In this document: positions 25,214 to 36,219 of the stretch, one piece after another
How the letters are laid out: each line of letters begins with the position of its first letter
How positions within the stretch are numbered: the stretch's first letter is position 1
DNA from: Heterostelium multicystogenum
Taxonomy: Eukaryota > Evosea > Eumycetozoa > Acytosteliales > Acytosteliaceae
Assembly: GCA_003667245.1 (NCBI GenBank)
Contig: RCNN01000059.1
Location: 39,429-103,428 of the forward strand
Reading direction: 5' to 3'
DNA: 64,000 nucleotides
Notes under the pieces: model-generated
Told to the model about the DNA's origin: nothing
Seen by the model: the letters and a program-made list of their open reading frames with translations, nothing else
Database searches by the model: none
Translations under genes and position numbers: made by a program

Positions 25214-25876
25214 TTATTGTACTTTGCAAGGGTTTTTGCTCGATTTGGTGTGGTTTTCTTTGTATTGCTGCTGCTGCTGTTGTTTATAGATATAAGCATC
25301 CTTTGATAACCTATAGAGTGATTGAAAGATGTTGAAATCATCAGAAGCCGATATGATAATGTGGTCTTGAAGCTTAATGTTGTTTGTCTCAATCCATTCT
25401 TGGCAACTCTGGTAGTTATCATTTGCAATGGAGTGGTTATCTCTTTGAAGCTGACTGTTGAAGCATGCCGCTACTGTGATCGGAGGCAGATTAGTGCTTT
25501 TGGTATTTGGATCTCCCAAACATAGCACGCTGGAGATCCTTTGGAATGCCAACTCTAGGCTAGTCCTATCGAGAACATTGTAAACCAAATAGATTCCGTC
25601 AAACCGTTCGTTACTCAACAAACTCTTCAGTTCTTTTGATGGTCGCTCACTCTCGCCATGGACAAGATTTATCCTGATTTCCTCCTCAACTGAATCAAGA
25701 TCCTGAGCTATGTCATAGAAGGGTTGATTTTGATTTGTTTGTCTCTTTTTTATTACTTTTATGTGTGGATCAGGTTTAGTATAATAACTCTTAAACAGCT
25801 GACCATGCACAAATCTATTCTTTATCATTCGAGTTGAATACCCATAGATTAATATTTTTAATTCAATATGAGACAT
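25214..25876 (-). CDS. Ras-fold small GTPase-like protein lacking nucleotide-binding motifs
   Basis: Uninterrupted 220-residue frame from ATG 25876. The opening strand (IELKILIYGYSTRMIKNRF) sits where a Ras P-loop (GxxxxGKS/T) should be but has no Gly-Lys-Ser. A central FDGIYLVYNVLDRTSLELAFQRI matches the beta4-alpha3 region of Ras-like proteins (YxxVYxxTDxxSFE). TVAACFNSQLQRD stands where NKxD is expected, and IISAS resembles the G5 ETSAK strand. All guanine and phosphate contacts appear lost, so I infer a pseudo-GTPase. The tail is Lys/Gln-rich with no CAAX box. It is divergent from the PPR-like gene (start 247 bp away). The nearest Ras subfamily cannot be told from sequence alone. Confidence 0.6.
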   Translation of the reverse strand: MSHIELKILIYGYSTRMIKNRFVHGQLFKSYYTKPDPHIKVIKKRQTNQNQPFYDIAQDLDSVEEEIRINLVHGESERPSKELKSLLSNERFDGIYLVYNVLDRTSLELAFQRISSVLCLGDPNTKSTNLPPITVAACFNSQLQRDNHSIANDNYQSCQEWIETNNIKLQDHIIISASDDFNIFQSLYRLSKDAYIYKQQQQQQYKENHTKSSKNPCKVQ

Positions 25877-26122
25877 TTCTAGTTAGTTATACAATGTTTA
25901 TTTACATTCTGCTTAAGCTATATGTCTAACTACATCCCCCGACTGAAGGATACTTTTCTAACCAACAAATTCCACTCGAAATCCATGAAAATTGTGGTAA
26001 TTCTTTAAAAATTCTGAATCTTTCAAAACTGGCTAAGATCACCTTGGGAATACAACAGACGCACCTCTTTGGTATAAGGAGCATTGCTACCCCCCCTAAA
26101 TAAGTTTATTTATTGATTGATA

Positions 26123-26995
26123 ATGATTGGATTGTATAGAATATTGAAAAGATTTGGTAGTGTACCCAAGTTTAGTTCTGTTCCTATATACAACTATTGT
26201 ACTTCAAGCAATGGAGGTAGAGCTAAGAAATTGAGTGATGTTGAACAAATGATATTGTTGGACAACGAAAGATTAAGCCAATCAAATAATAATAGTAGCA
26301 GTAAAAGTAGAGTTGAGCAACAAGCGAATGTAATAAAAAGTAATTTAAAGTCAAAAGGAATAGATATACAGAGCGTATTAGATAACAATGCAAGCAGTAG
26401 TACTTTATTAGATCAATCACTAACCAACCAGAGCAATAGCAACACTTTGACAAACGAGGAATATTCATATCTGGTTAGAGAGCTATCAAAGAACTTTAGA
26501 ATAATTGATCTGATATATCTTTTGTTTAGATATAGACAGTTTGATATTGATAGCCATGAAGTATATAAACACTTGTTTTCATCTCTGGTCAGCTGTTGTG
26601 ATCTATTAAATTCTTCCGATAACAAAGATACACTTGATTTGTTGGTGGAATCAACAAAATCTATTATGAGACTCTACAAGATCAATCAAATTCCGATCGA
26701 TTTGGATATCTACCATTGTTTGCTTGAGATATATGTGAAGTGCAATCGCAATGATTTGGTATTGGAAACACTGGATGACATGAAGCTTTCACTTATCAAA
26801 CCAACATTCGATACCTATATAATAGTAGCATCATCGTTGAATCAAGAACAAGTCGGTCAACTCATGCAACAAATCAAACCACAATCATCGAACGCCAATA
26901 AGCCATCGATCAATAGCTATCAACTCTTAAACGAATCATTTGAAAAGTTGTATCAGTCTATAGAAGAACAAAACAATAAAGATGATAAAGTGTAG
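26123..26995 (+). CDS. PPR-like mitochondrial protein
   Basis: 290 residues, no break. The N-terminus (MIGLYRILKRFGSVPKFSSV) is basic and amphipathic with no acid for about 30 residues, a mitochondrial presequence by eye. A Ser/Asn-rich stretch follows, then helical pairs. The segment IPIDLDIYHCLLEIYVKCNR..DLVLETLDDMKLSLIKPTFDTY has the spacing of 35-residue pentatricopeptide repeats (about residues 195-245, cited in parts). PPR proteins bind organellar RNA. With only one or two readable repeats the role is inference. The frame opens two codons upstream at a TTG; ATG 26123 is preferred. Convergent with the ETF-QO gene, 92 bp between stops. Confidence 0.6.
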   Translation: MIGLYRILKRFGSVPKFSSVPIYNYCTSSNGGRAKKLSDVEQMILLDNERLSQSNNNSSSKSRVEQQANVIKSNLKSKGIDIQSVLDNNASSSTLLDQSLTNQSNSNTLTNEEYSYLVRELSKNFRIIDLIYLLFRYRQFDIDSHEVYKHLFSSLVSCCDLLNSSDNKDTLDLLVESTKSIMRLYKINQIPIDLDIYHCLLEIYVKCNRNDLVLETLDDMKLSLIKPTFDTYIIVASSLNQEQVGQLMQQIKPQSSNANKPSINSYQLLNESFEKLYQSIEEQNNKDDKV

Positions 26996-27087
26996 CTAGC
27001 TAATTGTTGAAATCTTAATTATTACATTGTAAAAGGTTGGCTGAGGATTAGGAGGAAAAATTAAATGATGTTGGGGGGTGAGTTTAT

Positions 27088-29041
27088 CTACATATTCTGA
27101 TAGTTTGGTCCACCTCCACCCTCTGGGACAGTGTAATCGATGTTTTGGGTTGGGTCCTTGATGTCGCATGTCTTACAGTGGAGACAGTTTTGTGCGTTAA
27201 TCTGAAGCTTCTTCTTGTCACTTCCTTCGAGTTCAATCCACTCGGTATACACCAGCTGGGCAGAAACGACCTTCTGGACCATCGAATTTATCACGGTTGA
27301 CTTTCTCAGCCACTGACATGTCACGAACTTTCAAATGTGCGGGCTGGTTTTCTTCGTGGTTGGTTCCAGATCTGGAGACACTGGTCATCAAGTCAAAGGT
27401 GAAGACACCATCTGGCTTTGGATAAGTAATCTTTGGGCTCTCGCTGGCGAGCTTGAGGGTCTCATTGTCCTTACCACTGTGCTTCAATGTGAATGGGAGC
27501 TTACCACGGGTGATATACATTTCGATGGCACCAAAATGAACCATGGGATGAATCCCCAGTGGAAAGCTGGACGATAGTTTCTAACTTCATAAAGGTCGTC
27601 CCATACCCAAGAGTTACGGACCTTTTGTGGGTAGCTGTTGATGGTAATGGAGGTGGCATCCTTGTTCTTTTGGATCTCCTCAAAGATTGACTCAGCAGCC
27701 AACATACCGGTTTTCATGGCGTTGTGGCTACCTTTGATCTTTTGGAACATTGACAAAACCAGCGGAGCAACCGACGAGGGCACCTCCTGGTACAATCAAG
27801 TCTGGGATAGACTGGAGACCACCCTCATTGATAGTCTTGCTCCATACTGGAGACAGGTGGCACCTTCCAACATTGGTTTAATGAGTGGATGCAATTTGAA
27901 TTTTTGGAACTCTTGATATGGGTTCAAATATGGATTGGTGTAGTCCAAACCAACGACCAAACCCGATGGCCATCAAGTTATCTTCCAAATGATATGCAAA
28001 AGTACCACCATATGTGTTCATATCCAATGGGAATCCAACTGTGTGAATAGCCATACCTGGTTTATGTTTTGCTGGATCGATTTGCCAGAGCTATACAGAG
28101 TAGATTGTTCAGTAATTCTTAGAGTTCATCTTGGATCTTTATCTATCTATCGATTGATACTAACCTCTTTAATACCAAGACCATAGTTTTGTGGTTCACA
28201 ATTCTTTGTCAAGTCAAACTTCTTCATGAGTTGTTTAGAGAGAGATCCACGACATCCCTCAGCAAAGAGTGTGCATTTGGCACGCAATTCCATACCACGA
28301 GTAAAATGTGAAGTTGGCTTTCCATCCTTTCCGATACCCATATCGCTTGTAGCAATACCGTTGACGTTACCCATTTCATCGTAAAGAATTTCGGAGGCGG
28401 CAAATCCCGGGTAGATTTCAACACCCAATTCCTCTGCCTGTTGACCCATCCATTTGATGAAATTACCCAAACTAATGGCGTAGTTACCCTCGTTGTGCAT
28501 GAAACGAGGTGTTGGTAATCTAATCGCATGTTTCTCTGTCAATACATAGAATTTGTCATCGGTGACTGGTGTATTTAATGGTGCCTTAAGTAGATAATAG
28601 ATTCTTTCAGATTAGAAGTGATTCATGCTTAGATTCAACTCAGTTGATGGGTTACATACACCTTTTTCTTTCCAATCTGGGATCAATTCGTTCAATGCAG
28701 TTGGTTGGAGGACGGCACCTGAGAGGATGTGTGATCCAACTTCAGCACCCTTCTCAACAACACAAACACGAAGCTCAGTGTTTGATTGTTGTGCCAATTG
28801 CTTCAATTTGATGGCGGCGGACAAACCAGATGGACCAGCACCAACAATGACGACATCGAATTGCGTCTGATTCTCTCTCACCCAAATCCTGTGTTTCGCT
28901 TGAGTAGAATCTTCTATTGACAAATGAAGAAGTAAATGATCGCAATCCATTGCTGTGTTGCTTGAATAACGAAGTTCTAGCTGGCGAGATCGATGACGCC
29001 GAAGTCAAGAACTTCAAACCTCTATTTGCAATTCTCAACAT
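27088..29041 (-). CDS. etfdh: Electron transfer flavoprotein-ubiquinone oxidoreductase
   Basis: Inner mitochondrial membrane iron-sulfur flavoenzyme that passes electrons from ETF (fatty-acid and amino-acid oxidation) to ubiquinone. A mitochondrial presequence rich in Arg/Ser ([17 protein letters not shown]) is followed by the FAD-binding [17 protein letters not shown] and [16 protein letters not shown]. Then come [39 protein letters not shown] blocks such as [32 protein letters not shown] and [14 protein letters not shown], and a C-terminal 4Fe-4S site ([25 protein letters not shown]). Introns: 28585-28659 and 28091-28164. Breaks near 28880 (between the presequence and the FAD fold), 27955, 27785, 27540 and 27240. 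Too conserved over its whole length to be a decayed copy. Confidence 0.95.
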
Positions 29042-29578
29042 CTCTATTGTGCCTGTTATTGTTATGTTATAGAATATTATGTATTAAATTATATAATAAT
29101 TTCAATAGATAAATTATAAATGCAAACAAACAAACAAACCTACAAATAAATGAAAATGAAATGATGATCAAATTAAACTGAAATTTCTTTGTTGTTGATC
29201 ATACAAAAATTAAAAAAAATTAAAAGTTTTTAAAAAATGCAATGCAGAACCTTGTTGTTGAACCAACAGAACCTGATGTTGGAGTCAAGTCATCGGGATT
29301 TACCTTATCCTTTTAAATAATAATAATTTTCAATGTTTTGTTTTTATTGTTTTTGGCAATGAAAGTAGGATGATTGAGTCTTTGAAGATACAAACATTGT
29401 TATTATCTAGTTAATGTTGTATCTTTAACTTTGTTTTATCAAGATTGTTTGGTTGGTTGGGATTCCTGATTATTTACAATTTTGTTGCTATAATGTATAT
29501 ATTATATAAATATACAGACGGTGATATAATAGATTGATTGTTCAATTAATTAAAAGAGTGGTCGGATTGCGGTTTAAA
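29042..29578. other. Spacer upstream of etfdh
   Basis: AT-rich, with homopolymers and TTGTTGTTG-type runs, and no supported gene. It holds the promoter of the leftward ETF-QO gene on its left side and the 3' end of the IP6 kinase gene on its right. Confidence 0.5.
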
Positions 29579-31255
29579 TCAATAACCTTCGAGTTGTTGG
29601 ATAATGTGATGGTTGATATTTTCGTAGTATGGAGATGGTGGTGTGCTTATGAGTTTTGGTGATTGATTGTTGTTGTGGAGTGATAGTGTTGCCAGCTTTT
29701 GTGGATTGTCCGTAATTTGATTGTTCATATTGCTATTTAGTTGTAAGGAACTTATTGTTGGTGAGATTGAGATTTTGGATACGGCCATTTTAATGTTGGA
29801 AAGTATCCTGATGAGATTGTCTAAACCAAAAAATATAACCATCATCCTCTGTGGCTTCCTGTTTGTCTTCAATATTGATAGCATGAGCAAAATCGATCAT
29901 CTTTATATCATTCTTTACGGTAACAGAAGATCTTAAGACAGGTGATGATGACCTCTGGTTGGTTTCGTCTTCATTATCAGAAGAGTCAATAGTCGAATCG
30001 ATATCGGATGAAGTAGAAATACAAGAATCTGCATCACTTTCCTCAAGGAGTGAAGGATAACTAATTTCACCATCATCCAATGACTGTGATGATGATGTTG
30101 AACTTGAATACATATCTATTGAGCTATTGCACGGTGATCCTTCGTATATAATTAATAAACTGCTTGAATATAGTTTAAATGAAAATTGATTGTTCTTATC
30201 AGACAATGAATCTAGATAATGTGAAAGCAGTTAGTTTTAAAATCTATTACATATAAATAATGAATAATTACCCTTTAAACTTAATAATTTATCTAAAATA
30301 CAATCAACAAGATAAATTTGAGAGTTACTTGTTGATGAGTGGAAAAAGAAATGGTATAATGTTGATTCAAGGGACTCGTCTGTTAATGATCGTCCATAAA
30401 ATCTGTCGTAAATAATGTTTCCACCAATGTTCTCGCTAAATATTTTCATCCCACAAATTCTGATGCCAAGTGATGTGGATGTAGTACTGGCACAGATGGC
30501 TCCCTTTTGTCTGGTTCCAACTTTGATATCAACTATACATGGATGGTTATATCCCTTAGTAAGATCTTCGAGCAATATATATTGTTGCACTGTTCCTACT
30601 GGATGTTTTGGTGATTTCTTCTTTTGTTTTGATTGAGCAATAAATCTTTGGACGGAAGGAAGGACCACAAGGAAATCGTGGGTGGTATTACTGGAGGTAT
30701 GATAGCTATCGAGCGAGCTATCTTGGTCATAGCTTCCAACGCTTCCAAAGCTGCTGGTTCTACTTCTGTTACTGTTGTTACTACTGCACTGGGAAAGAAC
30801 AGACAAAACGATTGATATTTATTGGAGAGGTGGTCGTCGTCAACAGGATTTCATTGGACTCTGGCTGGAATCTATCAATGTTCATAAGCTGAGGATCAAC
30901 AGCCGGAGAAGTTATACATTGTTCAATGTTGGATTCATTACATTTTAGAATATCAACAACCCCGTAAAAACCGGCAACAAAGGGACGCAATGATTTATTG
31001 AAATAGGCGGACAAATAGAAATTCAATTCTCTTTGTATCAGAGGTTTGCATACTTTGCCATTCACCGAGAGGATTGCACAGTGGCCTCCGACTTGGTTGG
31101 AAAAACTGAGTGACGGTAGGATCTATTAGAATATCTTCTTTGCTTTCTATACTGCTATTACTGTCGCCATCATTAATATTACTGCTGATGTTGTCATTAT
31201 TATTGCTATTTCTCGATAAACTTGAAATACCTTGATATTTCACCAAATTAAACAT
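29579..31255 (-). CDS. i6kA: Inositol hexakisphosphate kinase (IP6K/Kcs1 type)
   Basis: Makes 5-PP-InsP5 (InsP7) from InsP6. Features in order: Ser/Asn/Asp-rich N-terminus; FSNQVGGHCAILSVNG and KVCKPLIQRELNFY; FVAGFYGVV; Ser-rich insert; ILLEDLTKGYNHPCIVDIK with the family P-x3-D-x-K-x-G motif (PCIVDIKVG) and GTRQKGA; TSLGIRICGMKIF; the IP6K SSLLIIYEG block; DIKMIDFAHAI; GYIFGLDNLI; then a Pro/Ser/Asn tail. Intron about 30208-30268. Breaks are one-base run differences: A5 at 31101-31105 should be A4 (QFSNQVGG), A6 at 29828-29833 should be A5 (GYIFGLDNLI), and one near 30805. ATG 31255 (MFNLVKYQG) chosen; the upstream start in the same frame is not ATG. The symbol is that of the D. discoideum IP6 kinase, given by family identity. 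Confidence 0.9.
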
Positions 31256-32887
31256 ATTTTTACTATTCAAAGGTCTTTATTGATTGTTTTATCAGACTTT
31301 CAAATATAATGTTAATATGTGTAATCTTTAAAGTTTCTTAAAAGAATCTATATTAACCCTGTTTCTGTAAGTAAAGTAGAATAAAAAGAAGTTTAAGAAG
31401 TAGAACAGAGAATGAAATGAATAAAGAAAGAAAAAAAAAAACTAAATGTTTAATAATAGGTTTTATTTGTTTATATATTTTGCAATGAGATAAAGATAGG
31501 AGATGGAGTGCAATGAGATGAAGAGTTGTTTGTTGTTGTTTGTTGTACAGCAATAAATATAGAAAAAAGATATTAAGAATAAAGCATTAATATAATAAAA
31601 ATTATAAATACATATGTTGTGTTGTTTAAAATATTTAAATGAAAGAATGTGTAGAATATTGAATGATATTAACAACAACTGCTGCTGCACAACACAGCAG
31701 CAATGTTTATTTTTAAAAAAGAGATGCAGGTGATACCCAATCTTTACATGCAATTAAATGGGATTGGTAAAAATCAATTTTAAATTAAAGTGTGGTAGTG
31801 GTGAATTGGGTTAGCATTTAAATGTGGTGGTATGATGAAGTGTGTTGATGCTTTTTAAGAGAGATTAAAAACTTATAAGTTTGCACTTATATATACAAAT
31901 ACATTTCCATATATATTATATATATATTAATATATTAATTAGTTGATAACAATATTAAGATTGTAATCTCAAAAAAAGATTAAATTAAGATTAGAATGAT
32001 AATACAAATAATTTGATTTATTTGGTTTCTTAATCTTTAATTTTGTTGTTTGATATGCTTTACAAAGATTCGATTCTTTAGATAATTCTAGAAAACTAAA
32101 TTCATTGTAAATTCATCCTTTGGTTTCTCCACTCTTTCTTCAACTAATAATAATCTTGTAATTGATTTACCTTACCTCTTGATAAATAATTATGTTGATA
32201 TTGATTGTATTAATATAACTTTATAATAATAATATAACAATAATAATAATAATAAAAATAAAAATATACAAATAATTTGTTGTTGTTGAATATCAGTTGT
32301 TTTAAAAAAATAAGTGTAATGATTACAAGATCATTTTATTTATTTAATTAAAGTTTTTCAAGTCTGAATTTCTTGAAAAAAATAAAAAAAATAAAAACAA
32401 TTTTTTTGAATAGGTGTAAGGTCAACTATTCAAATTAGGAACTTGTGTCCGAATCATAATATATCAAGTTCTTTAGATCTTTATATTGAAATTATTCTTT
32501 GTTCGGGTCAATTATAAATTTATAAATATACATTTGAGGAACAAATATGATTAAAAGGTAATTTAAAAACAAAGTGTTTTACAAATTTTGTATTTTGTAT
32601 TTAGTATTTATTATGTAGAAATATAATATCTAGGACTTAAATAATATTATTATACTTCAAAAACTAGACTAAGAAAATATTTTCTATATATATATATATA
32701 TATATATGGGAATTTAGTGAATTTATATATAACATGTATTTACAAATTTTGGAAATATGTCAATAATAATAATATTAATTTGAAGATTAAATTTTGGAGG
32801 GATTTTTTTAGTTTTTTGTGGGAAGAAACATCTGACCTTTGTGAGAGGTTTTGATCATTGAGTTCATTTATATCGACCGAACGTTAA
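31256..32887. other. Long AT-rich intergenic region
   Basis: About 1.6 kb of nearly pure A/T with poly-T, poly-A and TA runs. The two minus-strand open frames (31353-31553 and 31463-31753) are Leu/Phe/Ile/Tyr/Lys strings that follow base composition and overlap each other. No RNA gene recognised. Confidence 0.6.
32685..32707. repeat. (TA)n microsatellite
   Basis: About 11 uninterrupted TA units in intergenic DNA. Confidence 0.85.
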
Positions 32888-33696
32888 ATGACTACAAATA
32901 ATAACAGTAAAAACAACATGAAAGAATCAATCCTGGAGATTCATCAGTAAACAATATAAAGGTATATATATCTATAGAGAATTTGCCAAGGTGCATTGCA
33001 TATACTAAATACTAATCTGACTCGATGTCCATATTTATTAATTACAGTTTGCTCGTGATTCAGCAGACTATTACTCACGTCACAGATTCCAATGTGAGAG
33101 TTTGTGTATGTATTCATGGCTTGCTCATAAATTAATTTTGCATTACTAACTCCTCATTTCAATAATAATAGATGAAAAGATCAAGAAGTATGTTATATTT
33201 TTGTCATTGCGGCGGATTTTACATGTTTAACTAATTTCATATGAAATTCAACAGTTCAAATAGCTTCACTTTGGATGAAACTACTTTAAGCAGCATAGTA
33301 ACACCAATTCCAGCACCAACTACACCAGCAGCTTCAACCCAGTTGACACCTCAGCTTCTGATGTTGCAGAGACTCCCAAAAAAGAGCACCATCAAAGAGA
33401 CCATCATCAGCAAAGAGAAAATCAACTGAACCAAGCCAATCCTCCGACGAAAAACCAGCTGAGGACAAAAACAAAGAAAAAGAGAACCACCAAGGCAGAT
33501 GAAGCTGAGGAAAAAGAAAAAGAAAAAGAGAAGGAAGAGAAGAAAGAAGAGAAGAAGGAAGAGAAAAAAGAGAGAAACACCAAGAAAGAAAGCAGAGAAG
33601 AAGGATGACGACAAGAAAGAGAAGGAGAAAGAAAAGAAAACACCAAGAAAAAAAGCAGTTGCCAAGACCAACGATGTAAAATCAGATACTGAATAG
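32888..33696 (+). CDS. Lys-rich, probably chromatin-associated protein of unknown family, with a 16-nt microexon
   Basis: ATG 32888 (MTTNNNSKN). After one frame correction the first exon reads ERINPGDSSVNNIK and joins, across an intron at 32962-33047, FARDSADYYSRHRFQCE. A second intron (33100-33171), a 16-nt exon (33172-33187) and a third intron (33188-33254) join in phase to give NEKIKNSNSFTLDE and TLSSIVTPIPAPTTPA. The C-terminal half is basic: RAPSKRPSSAKRKSTEPSQ, then Glu/Lys repeats and two TPRKKA units, ending KTNDVKSDTE. The TPRKKA/KRPSSAKRK pattern suggests a nuclear DNA-binding or histone-H1-like tail; this is inference. Breaks near 32925, 33355, 33475 and 33590, all in A-rich runs. 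No domain recognised. Confidence 0.55.
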
Positions 33697-33856
33697 ATGA
33701 ATCATTACTCCATACAACCGTCCAGTCAAATCAAACTAGGGACATCCTATTTTTTAATCTGAATCCAAACGAAATTAAAAATAATCTTTTAACATGGAAA
33801 ATTGGTTGTTCTTGTGGTTTATAAATATTTAATAATTTATAGGTGATTTTAATTTA

Positions 33857-34964
33857 TTAGAAGGTGAAGTTGCATTTGGCTGGGAGAGTGCATCCCGTTT
33901 TGTTGGATGATTTCGTAGGGCACCATTAGTGACCGGCTTCGATACACTTGCTCAAGTCCTTACCGAGTGAGTAGGCAGCAACGAAACCACCACAGAAAGA
34001 GTCACCAGCGGCATTCAAGTCGACAATCTTTTCTTTTGGAAGAGCAATTGGTGAGTATTGTTCGAGTTTACCATTGGTATAGACCAAAGTGTTGTTGGCA
34101 CCTTGAGTGAAAATAACGGTTCTTTGACGCTTTATCGTTAACCTTTTCCCAGGCAGCCAACTTCTCTGCGATGACTGGGAGTTCCTCACCCCAACCCATC
34201 TTCTTACCAAGACAGGCAGCCTCAGACTCGTTGGCGAAAACAATGTCGACGTATGGGATCAAAGCCTTGACACGCTCGAAGAAGAAATCGACTTCGATCA
34301 AGAATGGTGCAGCCAAACCATAGAGGAAAGCCTTGTTTTTTCTCCAGCAGCGTGCTTTGCGAGGGTACATGGCAGACTCTGGTGAGACGGTCATGAAGTA
34401 TCCGACCATGTAGAAGAGTTGTGCTGAATCGATGGCCTTTTGCATCTCTGGGGTTTGGAGATGATCAATCTTGAAGTTGTTGGCAGCACCCAAAGCAGTG
34501 CACAAAGTACGCTCATTGTTGTTGATGAGAACAGCGCAGGCACCAGTTGGGGCTGAAGCATCGACGTAGTAGTTGGCAATGACACCACTCTTTTCGTTGG
34601 CTCTCTGAGGATTTGGGCGTTCTTGTCTGAACCAACACAACCAGTGGTACAAAACAGTTTTCTCTCTGGCAACATCCATTGGGCTACACGAGCAGTGTTT
34701 TGAGCAGCACCACCTGGAATATAATCAACAGTGTAATTTGGCAACAACCTCTTCATAGCTGCACCAGGTAAAGTATTCAACGGTCAGTATGCTTTTAAAT
34801 GAAATTGGCGAGTGAGGATGCGATACGTACATTGGGAGTTGCTTCTCTTCAGCCAAAATAGCGTTACCAAGCTTCAAACCGTACTTGTCGAAGAAATCCA
34901 TACCAGTGTGTGCGGAGATATCCAACAATGGATTTCCAATGCAAAAGATCTTTGGGCTTGACAT
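33857..34964 (-). CDS. adk: Adenosine kinase
   Basis: Ribokinase-family enzyme that phosphorylates adenosine to AMP. Start MSSPKIFCIGNPLLDISA, then LKLGNAILAEEKQLP, intron 34759-34830, YTVDYIPGGAAQNTARVAQW (nucleoside site), CTTGCVGSDKNAQIL, SAPTGACAVLINNNERTL, AAPFLIEVDFFFERV, VDIVFANESEAA and the catalytic DLNAAGDSFCGGFVAAYSLG (general base Asp in GDSF), ending GCTLPAKCNFTF. The end at 33857 lies beyond the apparent stop at 33926. Three one-base run excesses in the last 90 bases (+ strand GGG 33918-33920, TT 33926-33927, CCC 33894-33896) hide the true terminus AGHYGAYEIIQQNG. Other breaks near 34125, 34340, 34620 and 34730. Confidence 0.95.
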
Positions 34965-36219
34965 GTTATTTGATACTGTTTATATTATATTCAAGAACTA
35001 AACTACTACTGCTGAATATTTTTGGTAAAGTGAAGATTAAAATGCAATGAAAACGAAAAACTCAACAACAAAATTTTAGTTTTTTTTTAAATTTATTTTT
35101 ATTTTAAAAATAATATAGTTATATTAAAAATGTAATATGTTTAGTTTATTTCATTTTACTACATTGTTTGTAGTAATAATACCATTAAATACATAATAAT
35201 TATTATGTATTTAATATGAATTCATTAGTTCAAAATAATACAATTGGTCCACAGTTTGTTTAATCAATTAATTAAAATAAAATATCTGTTTGAGATATAA
35301 CATAAAGTTAATCTTATTAATTAGATGACCTAAAAGATAATAATAAACAACGATGCATATCATTTATGCTCTTCAAAATGACAATAATAATAGCTACTGC
35401 TTTTATGTTGGTTTCCTCAATTTTAGAGAAATTTAATTAAAAAAAATGAAATGAAAAATTATTATTAACATTTATTTTATCTTTTCGTTGTTACTCTAAC
35501 TTATTATTATATTATATATACTACTAATATTATTATTAACATCAAACTGTAATAGTTTAAGATCTTGTTTAGTGTTTTGTTTGTTATTAGGGTTGTGGTG
35601 GTCAGTTGCGTTTATTTTCTTGTGTTCTTAACGCACATTACAAAATAACAGGTGATACTAGTGGTGGTTGATTGTGTTTCAAAAATCACAAACACAAAAA
35701 AGTAATTACTTGTTGACAAGTAGTAAATCATCATTTTACAAATACTTATTTATAATATTTAGAGTAGGTGCTGTCAATACTAGTTCTGACTTTTAGAGGA
35801 GAAGTTGTAGCATTACAGCCAAAGAAAAAGTAAAGGAGGAGTTGATTTATATCTATTATCATTATATTATTTGTTTATTGTATCATTATATAGTATAGCA
35901 GAGTTCATTGACAGCATCAGCAGCAGCAAGCAGCAGTTATTTTGTTTCGCTGGACCTCGAGGATAGATTCATTCCGACAACATTTAGTTATTTGTTGATT
36001 GTCTTTTCACTATTCAAAAGTGGTACATCAATCATCAGACAGAACCATTAGAGATAGTAAATAGAAAGAAGCAAGATAATTATGAAAAGAAAAAAAGAAA
36101 GATTATAAATGTTTTCTAATAGTAATAATAATAGTATAATAGTATATTAGTAGTAATTTAGTAGTAGTAATAATGAATAGTAACAATAGTAATAAAATAA
36201 TGGAGGTGATGGATATGAG
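34965..36219. other. Divergent intergenic region
   Basis: About 1.25 kb of A/T-rich DNA between the divergent adenosine kinase and ENPP genes. It holds both promoters. CAGCAG/AGCAGC runs occur near 35915-35935 and ATAGTA runs near 36120-36200. No gene seen. Confidence 0.55.

Noticed and set aside
25093..25428. 111-codon minus-strand ORF overlapping the Ras-fold gene
   Set aside because: Out-of-frame shadow; the overlapping frame with a Ras-like core is continuous from an ATG.
31353..31753. Two overlapping minus-strand ORFs
   Set aside because: Leu/Phe/Ile/Lys/Tyr strings expected from near-pure A/T; they overlap in different frames and have no motif.
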